Source: Flavobacteriaceae bacterium UJ101 (GTDB lineage: Bacteria; Bacteroidota; Bacteroidia; Flavobacteriales; UJ101). Taken from it: a stretch of DNA of 64,000 bases. Below, piece by piece: positions 27,148 to 36,900 of this stretch. The stretch spans positions 2,428,501 through 2,492,500 of the forward strand of contig CP016269.1 in the NCBI GenBank assembly GCA_001880285.1. Direction: 5' to 3'. Made by a program: the position numbers and the translations under genes. A model generated the notes under the pieces. The model worked only from the letters and a program-made list of their open reading frames with translations. It searched no databases and was not told the DNA's origin. How positions within the stretch are numbered: the stretch's first letter is position 1; each line of letters begins with the position of its first letter.

Positions 27148-27189
27148 TGTGTTTATTTTTAAATATAGAGAAAAAATAATCATTTATAA

Positions 27190-27228
27190 AAAAGAAAAAC
27201 CTCATATAAGTTCATCTATATGAGGTTT
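27190..27228 (-). terminator. Terminator after the secreted hypothetical protein
   Basis: Arms AAACCTCATATA (27197-27208) and TATATGAGGTTT (27217-27228) form a 12-bp perfect stem with an 8-base loop. T-rich tracts lie on both sides, so it could act in either direction. Confidence 0.8.
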
Positions 27229-27250
27229 AGTTTTTTTTATGATATGAGGA

Positions 27251-28048
27251 TTAAGGTTTTTTAACCTTTATCAATTTATTTCCTTTATCTGAAGGTAATG
27301 ATATTTGAAGCTCTTTTCCTGAGAATTTAGCCATACCATTTATGGTTTGCCCGTTAGGTGTAATCCATTGAATTAAATAAGTGTCATCAATGCCAGAAGG
27401 GGATAACGTAGCAATATTTTGTAATTTTTTGTAGCCTAATAAAGTTCCATTTATTGCTTTTAGTTGTTTTTTACCATTTTCTTCAACTAAATCGAGCATA
27501 TATGTATTATTAAAATATAAATTAGTAGGCTCATAATCATCTTCTTCGGTTTCAATAATTCCTTGAACAGGAGGAGTAACAATGACAGGAACAACAGCAG
27601 GATTAGCATTTTGCGTAACTTGTACCTCTTTTTTAATTCCATTATCAATGTAAGGTAGTGTTTGTAAACCGGCCATAGCTTCTTGTAATGCTTCGGTATA
27701 TCCCTCTCTAAACTCTTTTGATTTTCCTTTTCCTTCAGCTGAATAAACTTCCGTTCCGTTACAATTTTCTAAAATAAAACGAACTTTATTTTTAAACATA
27801 GATGATACATTCTTTATATTAACCTTTAATCCTTCACAAGGTGTTTGAAAAGATTGTAAGTCTTTCTCATTAATGGTTTTAATACTTCTTTTTTTCAATA
27901 AATAATGTGTGCTAGAACTTAAACCATATGGGTTTTCTTTGTTATTAAATCCATCAAATTCATTAGGAATAATAACATATTGATAACGTTCTTGAGCATA
28001 AGAGGTAATTAAAAAAGTAACCAATAATACACTGAATAATTTTTTCAT
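27251..28048 (-). CDS. Secreted protein of unknown function
   Basis: A 265-residue protein with a signal peptide (MKKLFSVLLVTFLITSYAQ). I see no named domain. The N-terminal part (about 20-130) is an alpha/beta region with YVIIPNEFDGF and an EGYTEALQEAMAGLQ helix, followed by a Pro/Val/Thr linker and a C-terminal beta-rich region (YMLDLVEENGKKQLKAINGTLLGY). It looks like a conserved flavobacterial hypothetical protein. It starts one base after the stop of the YjjG-like gene, so it is the third gene of that operon. Confidence 0.8.
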   Translation of the reverse strand: MKKLFSVLLVTFLITSYAQERYQYVIIPNEFDGFNNKENPYGLSSSTHYLLKKRSIKTINEKDLQSFQTPCEGLKVNIKNVSSMFKNKVRFILENCNGTEVYSAEGKGKSKEFREGYTEALQEAMAGLQTLPYIDNGIKKEVQVTQNANPAVVPVIVTPPVQGIIETEEDDYEPTNLYFNNTYMLDLVEENGKKQLKAINGTLLGYKKLQNIATLSPSGIDDTYLIQWITPNGQTINGMAKFSGKELQISLPSDKGNKLIKVKKP

Positions 28049-28756
28049 TTATAAATATTTTTTGACTTCGTTAAGATGTTTGATTTCGATAAAGTTATTG
28101 TTTTTCACTTCCATATCCAAAATATTGTAGAAAATAGCTTGAATTCCAAAATCAAGACCTCCGACAATATCTGCTATATAATCATCACCAATAATAATAG
28201 ATTCTTCTTTTGAGGCTTGAGCAAGATCTAGAGCATGTTGAAATACTTTAGGATCAGGTTTACGTGTGTTCACATCTTCAGCAGAAACCACTACGTCAAA
28301 ATAAGAATCAATGCCAGAACCTTTAATTTTTTTTAAAGAGACATCTTTGAAACCATTAGTGATAATATGCAATGTGTATTTGTTTTGTTTTTTTAAATAT
28401 TCTAACAAATCATGAGCTCCATCACGTAAAAAATTATTTTTAGGAAGATGATTAAGATAAACAGCTTCAAAAGCTTCTGGTAAAGAAGTATCCTTAACTC
28501 CGACAGCTTGAAAAGCTTTTCTAAAACGAGAATCTTTTAATTCTTGTTTAGTAATTTTATGATCACGATATTCTGCCCAAAGTTGTTCATTAATATCATA
28601 ATAATGATCATACCAAGTTGAAAAGGCAATATGATGTTCTTCTTCTACATGATGCTCCTTATATAAATTTTCAAGTGTGATTTTTGAGTTTTTGATAAAA
28701 TCCCATAAGGTATTATCCAGATCAAAAAATATATGTTGTATAGAGTTTAAATTCAT
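28049..28756 (-). CDS. HAD-superfamily noncanonical pyrimidine nucleotidase (YjjG-like)
   Basis: A 235-residue haloacid-dehalogenase phosphatase with the catalytic motif I FFDLDNTLWDF, motif II IITNGF, motif III lysine in TRKPDPKVF and the acidic motif IV IIGDDYIADIVGG. YjjG-type enzymes remove phosphate from noncanonical pyrimidine nucleotides and so clean the nucleotide pool. It overlaps the upstream deacetylase-like gene by four bases and is followed directly by the secreted hypothetical gene. Confidence 0.88.
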   Translation of the reverse strand: MNLNSIQHIFFDLDNTLWDFIKNSKITLENLYKEHHVEEEHHIAFSTWYDHYYDINEQLWAEYRDHKITKQELKDSRFRKAFQAVGVKDTSLPEAFEAVYLNHLPKNNFLRDGAHDLLEYLKKQNKYTLHIITNGFKDVSLKKIKGSGIDSYFDVVVSAEDVNTRKPDPKVFQHALDLAQASKEESIIIGDDYIADIVGGLDFGIQAIFYNILDMEVKNNNFIEIKHLNEVKKYL

Positions 28757-30075
28757 TTTTCTTTTTGTATTGTATTAATTGTATCAATAAAGTCTAAGTA
28801 AATCTCTTTCCAGCCTTTCCATTGCGGTTCATTTGAAAAAGTATGATTGTGAAAAACACTAATAAAAACACCACTAAATTCTTTAACCGTCATAATTAAT
28901 GAAAGAATTTCTTGTTTGATCTTTTTTTGATCGTAGCCGTGTTTTCTTTTCAAAGCGTGATCGCTAAAAATAAAAGGGAAAATTTTTAATAGAGTTAAGC
29001 TTTCATATTTTAAATCATAGAAGAGAAAAGGAGTACAAGTGCTGGCACGAAAGCCAATTTCATCATGATAGCCCATAGAAAAATCTTTTCTCATATCAAT
29101 TTCAATTGTATCACGATAAGTGAAAGGTAAGTTTAATTTAAAAAGATGTTGTCGAGATCGATTAGGTGTTCGATGACTAATAGTTTCCATCGCCTTTTTT
29201 TCTTCTTTTTTTAAATGTGTTTGATCAGTTGATCTCATAGAAAAATTAATTCCAACAAAAGAGTAATCTTCAATGGATTTGATAAGTTCTCTATAGAAAA
29301 TTCTTTCAATTGATATATTATGATCGTATTCAGATAGTTCTCCAATAGAAAAGAAAAAAATACTTTTCAATTTATTTTGCTTGTGAACATCTAGTAAAAA
29401 ACTGAATGTGTTGTAAGGATCTCTTCTTAAATTTAGAATAACCTGAGCACGTTCTTTTATAGATTGAAATTTGAATTGGAAAAAGTCTTTAATAAATCCA
29501 GCTAAAGTTCCACCAATACCTCTTTGAGCATACTTGAAGGCTTCATGTGAAGATATAGTATTAATAAAAGCAAAAGGTCGTTGATTTGCTTTAATATCAG
29601 GATATTTTTCTTGAATTTTATATAAAATTTCTTTTGCCCATAAATCAACAACAGGTATTTTTAGAAACCCATTTTGAAATGCTAAACTATTTTTTGATTG
29701 AAATCGTCCTAAAGAATCTTTTATAGAAGGTAAATATTCTTCATAACGTGTAATTAAATAGAAAGAAGAGGCAAATAAATCGTGAGAAAGTGCCGATTTA
29801 TCACTGGTTCTAAAAAAATAGGGGATTTCTCCTTTAAAATCAATTGAAAACTCTAAATCTTCTTGAATACCTTTATCAAATAATAAAGTGTGTGCCTCAA
29901 AAAAAAGCTCACTTCCCAATTCTTTTTTTGCATAACTTATTTTGGGGCCATCGTGTGCGATGAATTCTTCAATATTAGATGTGAATTTGATTTCAATACC
30001 TAATATTGAAGTGAAAATATGCTTAAAAATATAGCGTATTCTAGAGGTTATTTTATTCGTAAAAATAAGAATCAA
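28753..30075 (-). CDS. Polysaccharide-deacetylase-like protein with lost metal-site motifs
   Basis: This 440-residue protein matches in layout the flavobacterial polysaccharide deacetylase family with an N-terminal DUF7033-type domain. The familiar late motifs GFRASTCTPFLFYDL and FHNHTFSNEPQWKGWKE are present. The two metal-binding motifs expected from related proteins (an Asp pair near residue 170 and HxxxS/H near 275) read NTISSHEA and INFSMRS here, with no Asp and no His, so it may be non-catalytic. It is the first gene of an operon with the YjjG-like nucleotidase (4-base overlap). Confidence 0.7.
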   Translation of the reverse strand: MILIFTNKITSRIRYIFKHIFTSILGIEIKFTSNIEEFIAHDGPKISYAKKELGSELFFEAHTLLFDKGIQEDLEFSIDFKGEIPYFFRTSDKSALSHDLFASSFYLITRYEEYLPSIKDSLGRFQSKNSLAFQNGFLKIPVVDLWAKEILYKIQEKYPDIKANQRPFAFINTISSHEAFKYAQRGIGGTLAGFIKDFFQFKFQSIKERAQVILNLRRDPYNTFSFLLDVHKQNKLKSIFFFSIGELSEYDHNISIERIFYRELIKSIEDYSFVGINFSMRSTDQTHLKKEEKKAMETISHRTPNRSRQHLFKLNLPFTYRDTIEIDMRKDFSMGYHDEIGFRASTCTPFLFYDLKYESLTLLKIFPFIFSDHALKRKHGYDQKKIKQEILSLIMTVKEFSGVFISVFHNHTFSNEPQWKGWKEIYLDFIDTINTIQKEK

Positions 30076-30121
30076 TGAAATTGAATTTTGGATAAAGATA
30101 CTATATTAAATTTATTTAAAA

Positions 30122-30805
30122 CTATAATAGATTTTCATCTGCAAAACTACAATAATGATTTTGGGCAATGATAATATGATCAAGAACTTGGATGTCAATA
30201 AAATGAGCTGCTTTTTTGATTTTTTGAGTAAGTTCTTTATCAGATAAGCTAGGTTCCATATTTCCTGTAGGATGATTATGAACCAAAACAATTTTAGTTG
30301 CATTACATTCGAGTGCATGTTTGAATACTTTTCTTATATCAACTAAGGTTTGTGTAAAACCGCCAGAAGAAATCATTTTTTGAAATAATACTTGTAATCG
30401 ATGATTTAAATAGAGTACCCAAAATTGTTCTTCTACTAAATCAGATAGAATAGGAGCCATAAGATTAAATAGATCTTGACTACATGTAATGGTGGTTTTT
30501 TGATGTGCCTTTTCTAGAAGGCGTCTACGACCTAACTCTAATGCAGTAATAATTGTTATAGCTTTTACAGGACCAATTCCATTGAATTTACATAAATCTG
30601 GTACGGTTAATCTAGCTAAATTATGTAAGTTATAATTTACAGAATTTAGAATTTTATGTGATAGATCAAGGGCTGATTCTTTGCGAGATCCTGAGCCAAT
30701 TAAAATGGTAATCAATTCTGCTTTAGAAAGATTTTCTCTTCCTTTTGATCGTAATTTTTCCCGAGGCCTGTCGTCTATTGACCAATTTTTGATGGGCTTT
30801 TTCAT
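30122..30805 (-). CDS. radC: RadC-family JAB/MPN protein
   Basis: A 227-residue protein with an N-terminal helix-hairpin-helix region (PDLCKFNGIGPVKAITI) and a C-terminal JAMM/MPN+ metalloprotease-like domain with VHNHPTGNMEPSLSD. It opens with the family start SIDDRPREKLRSKG. RadC was named for DNA repair but its function is unclear; it is probably an isopeptidase-like or nuclease-associated protein. It lies 46 bases upstream of the deacetylase-like gene, without an obvious terminator between them, so it may lead that operon. Confidence 0.93.
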   Translation of the reverse strand: MKKPIKNWSIDDRPREKLRSKGRENLSKAELITILIGSGSRKESALDLSHKILNSVNYNLHNLARLTVPDLCKFNGIGPVKAITIITALELGRRRLLEKAHQKTTITCSQDLFNLMAPILSDLVEEQFWVLYLNHRLQVLFQKMISSGGFTQTLVDIRKVFKHALECNATKIVLVHNHPTGNMEPSLSDKELTQKIKKAAHFIDIQVLDHIIIAQNHYCSFADENLL

Positions 30806-30849
30806 TGGATTTGTTTAAATTAATTGAAAGAAAGTTACAAAATATAGTT

Positions 30850-30857
30850 TACTTTTG
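30850..30857 (+). promoter_or_regulatory. Candidate -7 element for the glutaminyl cyclotransferase
   Basis: TACTTTTG matches TAnnTTTG and ends only five bases before the ATG at 30863, so the transcript might be leaderless or nearly so. Confidence 0.4.
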
Positions 30858-30862
30858 AGCTT

Positions 30863-31891
30863 ATGAATACGATAAATAAAATTTTTATTATAGCAAGCTG
30901 CTTGATTATGATGGTTTCATGTAAAAAAGAATCTGCAAGTGATTTAATTGAGATCACAACAGATTTTACAAAGTTAGACCATCAAAAATTATATAAAGGT
31001 GATACAATTTCTTTTGATATTTCTTCGAAATATTCTATAGATTCTTTATGGGTAGACGTAAATGGAATGATTCAGAAACAATCCCCTTTTACAGTTAATA
31101 AGGCATTTCATCTAGGTATAAATACAGTTAAATTAACTGTTTTCTATAATGATAAAAAGAAGATTTATGAATCGAAAGCAGTAGTTTATTCCTCTGAAAA
31201 AGTAAAAGACTTAAGTTATGAAGTAATAGATCAATATCCACATGATTCTAGTTTGTTCACACAAGGGTTTTATTATAAAGAGGGTATTATCTACGAAAGT
31301 GCTGGGGGAACAGGGAAATCAAAAGCAGTAAAATATACATTAGGAGCTCAAAAATTTTTAAAAGAATATAAAGTAGGAGATGAGTATTTTGCTGAAGGAA
31401 TGACGTATTTGAATGATTCTTTATTTCAATTAACATGGAAGAAACGGAAACTGTTTATATATGATAAGGGTTTAAAGTTTTTAAAGGAATATAACTACCC
31501 AAGAGGGTTAAATGAAGGTTGGGGAATCACTCAAAATGAACAACAATTTATTATTTCAGATGGATCCTCTGTGTTGAAATATATAAATCATCATGATTTT
31601 TCTTCAATTGATCAACAAGTTTATGTTGTCGATGATCAAAAGTTATATGGGAAATTGAATGAATTGGAATATGATAAAGGAATTATTTATGCTAACGTTT
31701 GGGGAAGTGATGAAATTATTTTAATTAATGCCAAAACAGGAAGTGTTTTTGCTAAAATCAATTGTAAAGAACTAGTAGACAAACAACGTAAGAATGAGGA
31801 AGGTGTTCTTAATGGTATTGCTATAAAAGGTGATAATTTATTAATTACGGGAAAAAATTGGTCTACGATTTATGAAATAAAGATATTATAA
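30863..31891 (+). CDS. Glutaminyl-peptide cyclotransferase, plant/bacterial type, lipoprotein
   Basis: A 342-residue protein with a lipoprotein signal peptide (lipobox MVSC, Cys at about 20). The C-terminal part is a five-bladed propeller-type glutamine cyclotransferase: YPHDSSLFTQGFYYKEG, YESAGGTG, YFAEGMTYLND, GLNEGWGIT, LNELEYDKGIIYANVW and LNGIAIKGDNLLITG. It converts N-terminal Gln to pyroglutamate on exported proteins, which protects many T9SS products after signal-peptide removal. Residues 25-110 form an additional Ig-like N-terminal domain. It is probably anchored facing the periplasm. Confidence 0.9.
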   Translation: MNTINKIFIIASCLIMMVSCKKESASDLIEITTDFTKLDHQKLYKGDTISFDISSKYSIDSLWVDVNGMIQKQSPFTVNKAFHLGINTVKLTVFYNDKKKIYESKAVVYSSEKVKDLSYEVIDQYPHDSSLFTQGFYYKEGIIYESAGGTGKSKAVKYTLGAQKFLKEYKVGDEYFAEGMTYLNDSLFQLTWKKRKLFIYDKGLKFLKEYNYPRGLNEGWGITQNEQQFIISDGSSVLKYINHHDFSSIDQQVYVVDDQKLYGKLNELEYDKGIIYANVWGSDEIILINAKTGSVFAKINCKELVDKQRKNEEGVLNGIAIKGDNLLITGKNWSTIYEIKIL

Positions 31892-31919
31892 AGGAAAGTA
31901 TATGCATTATCATTGAATG

Positions 31920-32855
31920 TTACCAATAATCTTGACGGTAATTTTCTTCAGCATCTTCTTCCAGAAAAGAAATATAGGAAGCAAAACGACTTGTTGCAAT
32001 TTCTCCCTGTTCAACAGCGGTTTTAACAGCACATTTAGGTTCATCCAAGTGTAAGCAGTTATTAAATTTACAATTACTTTTAATATTTAGTATTTCAGGA
32101 AAATAATCTCCAATTTCTTCTTTCTCCATTTCAACTAAACCGAGTCCTTTTATTCCTGGTGTATCGATAATATATCCTCCAAAAGGCCATTCGAACATTT
32201 CAGCAAAAGTAGTGGTGTGCTGACCTTTGTTATGGGAGTGTGAAACTTCTTTAGTTTTTAAATTTAAATTAGAATCTAAAGCATTGATTAAGGTAGATTT
32301 TCCTGCCCCAGAATGCCCTGAGAGCATGGAAGTTTTACCTTTCATTTGTTTTTGAACCCAATCAACATTAGTTTTATTCAAAGCAGAGATTTCTTGACAT
32401 GGATATCCAATAGATTGATATAAAGTCATCCATTTATCTTTTTGTTGATGTTCTTCTTGTGAAAGGGTGTCAACTTTGTTAAAAAGAAGGATTACCGGGA
32501 TGGAATAAGCTTCTGCTGTAACCAAAAAACGATCAATAAAACCAGTGGAAGTTTGTGGTTGCTTTAGTGTTATAATTAAAAAAGCAATATCAATGTTACT
32601 AGCAATAATATGGGTTTTTTTAGATAGATTAACCGATTTCCGGATAATATAGTTTTTACGTTCATGGATTTTTGTAATAACTGTACTTTCGTTCTCATTT
32701 ATTTCAAAATCAACAATATCTCCAACGGCTATTGGATTGGTATTTTTAATTCCTTGAATACGAAACTTCCCTTTAATTCGAGCCTCATGAATTTTTCCTT
32801 TTTCATCACGAATAGAGTACCAACTTCCTGTAGATTTTGTAACGGTTCCTGTCAA
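31920..32855 (-). CDS. rsgA: Small ribosomal subunit biogenesis GTPase RsgA
   Basis: RsgA checks late 30S subunit assembly. The 311-residue circularly permuted GTPase has an OB-fold N-terminus (GSWYSIRDEKGKIHEARI), G4 LFNKVDTL, G1 GHSGAGKSTLINAL, G3 IIDTPGIKGLG and a C-terminal zinc motif CKFNNCLHLDEPKC. The start codon appears to be TTG at 32855: the family normally begins MTGTVxKSTGSWY, and I find no ATG in frame close upstream. It lies convergent with the cyclotransferase gene. Confidence 0.95.
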   Translation of the reverse strand: MTGTVTKSTGSWYSIRDEKGKIHEARIKGKFRIQGIKNTNPIAVGDIVDFEINENESTVITKIHERKNYIIRKSVNLSKKTHIIASNIDIAFLIITLKQPQTSTGFIDRFLVTAEAYSIPVILLFNKVDTLSQEEHQQKDKWMTLYQSIGYPCQEISALNKTNVDWVQKQMKGKTSMLSGHSGAGKSTLINALDSNLNLKTKEVSHSHNKGQHTTTFAEMFEWPFGGYIIDTPGIKGLGLVEMEKEEIGDYFPEILNIKSNCKFNNCLHLDEPKCAVKTAVEQGEIATSRFASYISFLEEDAEENYRQDYW

Positions 32856-32874
32856 AATATCGAATAAATTTATT

Positions 32875-32882
32875 CAAAGTTA
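32875..32882 (-). promoter_or_regulatory. Candidate -7 element for rsgA
   Basis: On the minus strand this reads TAACTTTG, a full TAnnTTTG match 19 bases ahead of the TTG start codon. Confidence 0.45.
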
Positions 32883-32992
32883 AGCATTCTAGGTTAATAA
32901 AAATAGGAGAAGATCTAATTCTGAGCTATAGAATGATGACTTTTTTGTAAATTTAAAGCTTTAATGAAAACTAAATTGTAATAGAACATAGT

Positions 32993-33874
32993 ATGAGTAC
33001 TATTTTAGATCAGATAGGAGGTACACCTATGGTGAAGCTAAATCAGCTAAATCCAAACCCAAATGTAGAAATATGGTTAAAGCTGGAAGGGAATAATCCT
33101 GCAGGGAGTGTAAAAGATCGTCCAGCTTATAATATGATCAAAATGGCACTGGAAAGAGGTGAAATTAATAAGAATTCAAAACTTATAGAAGCTACTTCAG
33201 GAAATACAGGAATTGCTTTAGCCATGATTGCAAAACAATTTAATTTAGCTATTGAATTGGTAATGCCACATACGGCAACAAAAGAACGTATTTTGACAAT
33301 GAAAGCATATGGAGCTAAGGTAACTTTGACAGAGTCAGAAAGAGGAATGGAGGCTTCACGAGATTATGCTGAGCAAAAAGTAACCGAACAAGGTTATGTT
33401 ATGCTAGATCAGTTTTCAAATGATGATAATTGGAAAGCACATTATAAAACAACAGGACCTGAAATATGGAAAGATAGTGATCACAAAATAACCCATTTTG
33501 TTTCTTCTATGGGAACGACAGGAACTATAATGGGCACATCAACCTATTTAAAAGAACAAAATGTTGATATTAAAATTATTGGAGCACAACCAACTGAAGG
33601 ATCTAAAATTCCTGGAATTCGTAAATGGCCAGAGGCTTATTTACCTCGTTTTTTTGATAGAAATAAAGTAGATGAGGTAATTGAAGTAAGCGAAAAAAAG
33701 GCACGTGAAATGGCTAATTTATTGGTTCAAAAAGAAGGTGTTTTTGCTGGAATGAGTAGTGGAGGAGCTGTTGCAATCGCTCTTGAAGTTGCAAAGAAAA
33801 TTGAAAAAGGGGTTATTGTTGCAATTATTTGTGATCGAGGTGATCGTTATTTGTCTTCTGATTTGTTTGAATAA
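32993..33874 (+). CDS. cysM: Cysteine synthase CysM-type
   Basis: A 293-residue fold-type II PLP enzyme that makes cysteine from O-acetylserine and sulfide or thiosulfate. It has the Schiff-base lysine motif NNPAGSVKDRPAYNM, the Asn/Ser loop EATSGNTGIALA, GTTGTIMG for phosphate binding and a C-terminal AGMSSGGAVAIAL. The MPHTATKERILTMKAYGAK signature and the short length favour CysM (isozyme B) over CysK. It is a single gene with its own upstream region. Confidence 0.93.
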   Translation: MSTILDQIGGTPMVKLNQLNPNPNVEIWLKLEGNNPAGSVKDRPAYNMIKMALERGEINKNSKLIEATSGNTGIALAMIAKQFNLAIELVMPHTATKERILTMKAYGAKVTLTESERGMEASRDYAEQKVTEQGYVMLDQFSNDDNWKAHYKTTGPEIWKDSDHKITHFVSSMGTTGTIMGTSTYLKEQNVDIKIIGAQPTEGSKIPGIRKWPEAYLPRFFDRNKVDEVIEVSEKKAREMANLLVQKEGVFAGMSSGGAVAIALEVAKKIEKGVIVAIICDRGDRYLSSDLFE

Positions 33875-33889
33875 CATTATTATAAAATA

Positions 33890-33936
33890 AGTAAAAAGAA
33901 CAAAAAGGCCAGAATATTAATATCCTGACCTTTTTT
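33890..33936 (-). terminator. Terminator of the metallophosphoesterase gene
   Basis: Bases 33902-33918 pair with 33919-33935 around the palindrome ATATTAATAT. The two non-pairing positions on the + strand (33909/33928 and 33913/33924) become G-U wobbles in minus-strand RNA, so the hairpin belongs to the minus-strand gene. T-rich sequence follows. Confidence 0.75.
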
Positions 33937-33962
33937 AAATATATTAATCGGTTTTAAATAGG

Positions 33963-36900
33963 TTACTTGTTTTTCTTTACAATTTTTTTCTTAACACTAT
34001 TATTTTTATGGTCGGTAATAACAGCATAATAAAGACCTTCTTTTAAGTGTTTCAAATTAATTTTTCCATCAATAGGAAGTTGTTCTGTCTGTACTACTTT
34101 TCTTCCATAGATATCAAAAATGCTAATTTGTTTAATCTCTTCACTTGATTGTATGTATAAATAATGTGATGTTGGATTAGGATAAACCGAAACCTTGGTA
34201 GATTTATTTTCAATCTCGTTACTTTCTATTGACGAACTATTCTGACGACTACTCTGAGTAGTTGTAGAAGGTTGATCACTCATATAAGTATAGGTTATAG
34301 ATAACATGGCAGGTGTTCTTCTATAATCACCATTTTCATGAATTACTTTATTATCTTTTAAATAAACATTTTCAAATGATTTTGCATCTCGCTTACCTGT
34401 ACCGCTAATAACAAAGGCTAAACTACTATTTTGAAGCCAATAAGTGTTGGTAATGGCTTCGTTAATAATATTTGAAATATCAGTTGTTTTTTGTGCATTT
34501 CCTGTTTCATTCTTTATTAACCATGCTTCAGGTTTCCAAGATGTAAAGGATTCTGTTAATGGCATAGAAGATATTTCTCTGTGACGTCCGTAGAATCGAT
34601 GGAGATTCATATACTTTTCAGGGCTACTAATAGCCTGTATTTTAAAGTTAGAATCTTCTTTAGTTGTTTCATCATGATCAGAAGTGAATTGAATATGAGC
34701 TTCATTTATAGTAGCATTTCGTGGTATAGGAAGTTTCTTAAAAATAAGTCCTATTAATTGTCCTGCACGATTATCTTTTGCAATATCTAAATCATAGCTA
34801 TGCAAGTCAATACCACCATGATAAAATTCTTCAGCATCATCATAGTTTTGTGTAATTGGAATTTCAATTGTACGGGTTATTTCATATGAACCATTAGGTG
34901 TAGTAGGTTGAGTGATGGTTGGGTAATCATCATCAATTACATATTTTACAACTAATTCAGGAGCATATTCAATAGAATGATTCCTAGAATGAACAGGTCT
35001 TTTACCATTACCAAAAATATTGAATCCAATTCCGTATCCTGTTTTCCAGTAAGGATCATCAATGACTTCTTGAACTATAGGAGTTAAATCAGGTGTACGT
35101 TGTTTTTCAGAAGCTTCATCTTTTTTATACCATTCTTCAGGTGTCCAATCTTGATAGGTTTGAGTAAGAGTTTTATTGCGTAATTCTCTAAAATAGCCAT
35201 TAAATCGGTATAAGTTACCAGGTTCTTTAATACCTCTTATTTGTAAATATGTGGTATCATGAGCTTCATCTTGAGAGGTAAATTGTATATAAGACTCAAT
35301 AATTCGAGCATTTTTAGGAATATTAGTATTAAAAATTAATCCTGTTAATTGAGGTTCTTTTCGATCCCTTCTAACAGATAGATCAAGTTCTCTACTTCCT
35401 GTATCGATGTCTCCGTAAGCATTTTCTTCGATATCGTTATTATAATCGGTAATTTTAGTTCTGCTGATTACAATATTATCAGTTTCGATAGAGCCATTAG
35501 GAAGATCATATTCTACAACTAATTTAGGAGATAAATTGGAAGAATTATCAAAAGAGTGAGCATAACGAGTACCTGAGCCTGTTAAAACAAATCCAATATT
35601 ATTGATTTCTTGCCAACCACGTTGATCAATAATTTCTTGTACAATATTAGAGATATCAACAGATTGATAAAAGTTTCTATAATCCCATTCTTTTAAAGTC
35701 CAATTAGCTGTTTCAGTTGTTAAAGGCCTAGAGGTTATATTGTAGTAATCTCTTGTAAAACTTGCTGTATTAGCTTCTTTAATACCATGAATGGTAATAT
35801 TGGCATCACGATCACTATTAGAAGTAGTATAAAATTCTAAATAAGCTCGTTTAATTTTTGCTCCTTTTTTGATTCCTGATTTGGCAAAGACAAGTCCTGT
35901 ATGGAATTTGGTAGAACCATTATTAGGTATGTAAAGTGTATTGTCCCAATTATTTACGTAGCCATTATAATCGTATTCAAAAGCGTCATCTTCATCACGA
36001 GAGATACGTATGTTAATGGAATGTTCTCCTGCTGAAGGTGTGCTATTTTCTCGATATTTAATAATCAATTGAGGAGGTATATTTCCATTGTAAGATCGTG
36101 CAGATCGCATTCCTGAGCCACTAATTCTAAAAGCTAAGTTCTTTCCAGATTTCCAATTGGATTTTTGAATTAATTCATTAATTATAGGAGATAGGTTAGA
36201 AGTTTTATATAAAAAGTAATCTTCAGTCCATGGCTCAGGAGACCAAGAGACACTACTTGATGTAGTAGGTTCTTTAGAAACAGCATAAGAATTTCTAAAT
36301 CTAGTCAAATTGGTATTTAGCAACCCTTTAATAGTTAAATTAGTAGATTGACTATTGGATTCTTTAGCGGTGAATTGTATATAAGCATCTGTGACTGTGA
36401 TATTATTAGGAATTTGAATATTTTCAAAAATTAATCCTATTATTTTTTCTCTTTCCATATCTAAATCATCACTCCCTGTATCCAAATTACCATTTCGAAT
36501 AGTTTCTTCTACATCAGCGTAATGAGAAGTAATTTTTTTGGAAATAATTTTTTCATAGGAATTATTAGAATTAAATAATGCAATATCATCCAAGGTGCTA
36601 TCATTGTTGGGTTTTATAATAGTAGGATTATCACGACCTTCAAAAACATCAATACTAGAAGGTAAGTTATATCGATTTTGGTCTGTTAAAGCATGAGAAA
36701 TTGAGGAACCGTCAATTTTAATAGTTCTAATTTCTATATGTTCTTTATCAATCCATAAAAGTTTGAATTGATTAAATTCTCCAGCATTTTTAGTCCAAGA
36801 TTTAATATCTCGTGAATTTCTTAATGGAGCTCCCCAACAACCTTCTCCAATATATGTAGTTCCTTTTTGGTTTTCAATAATAAAACCTTCTTCACTTCCT

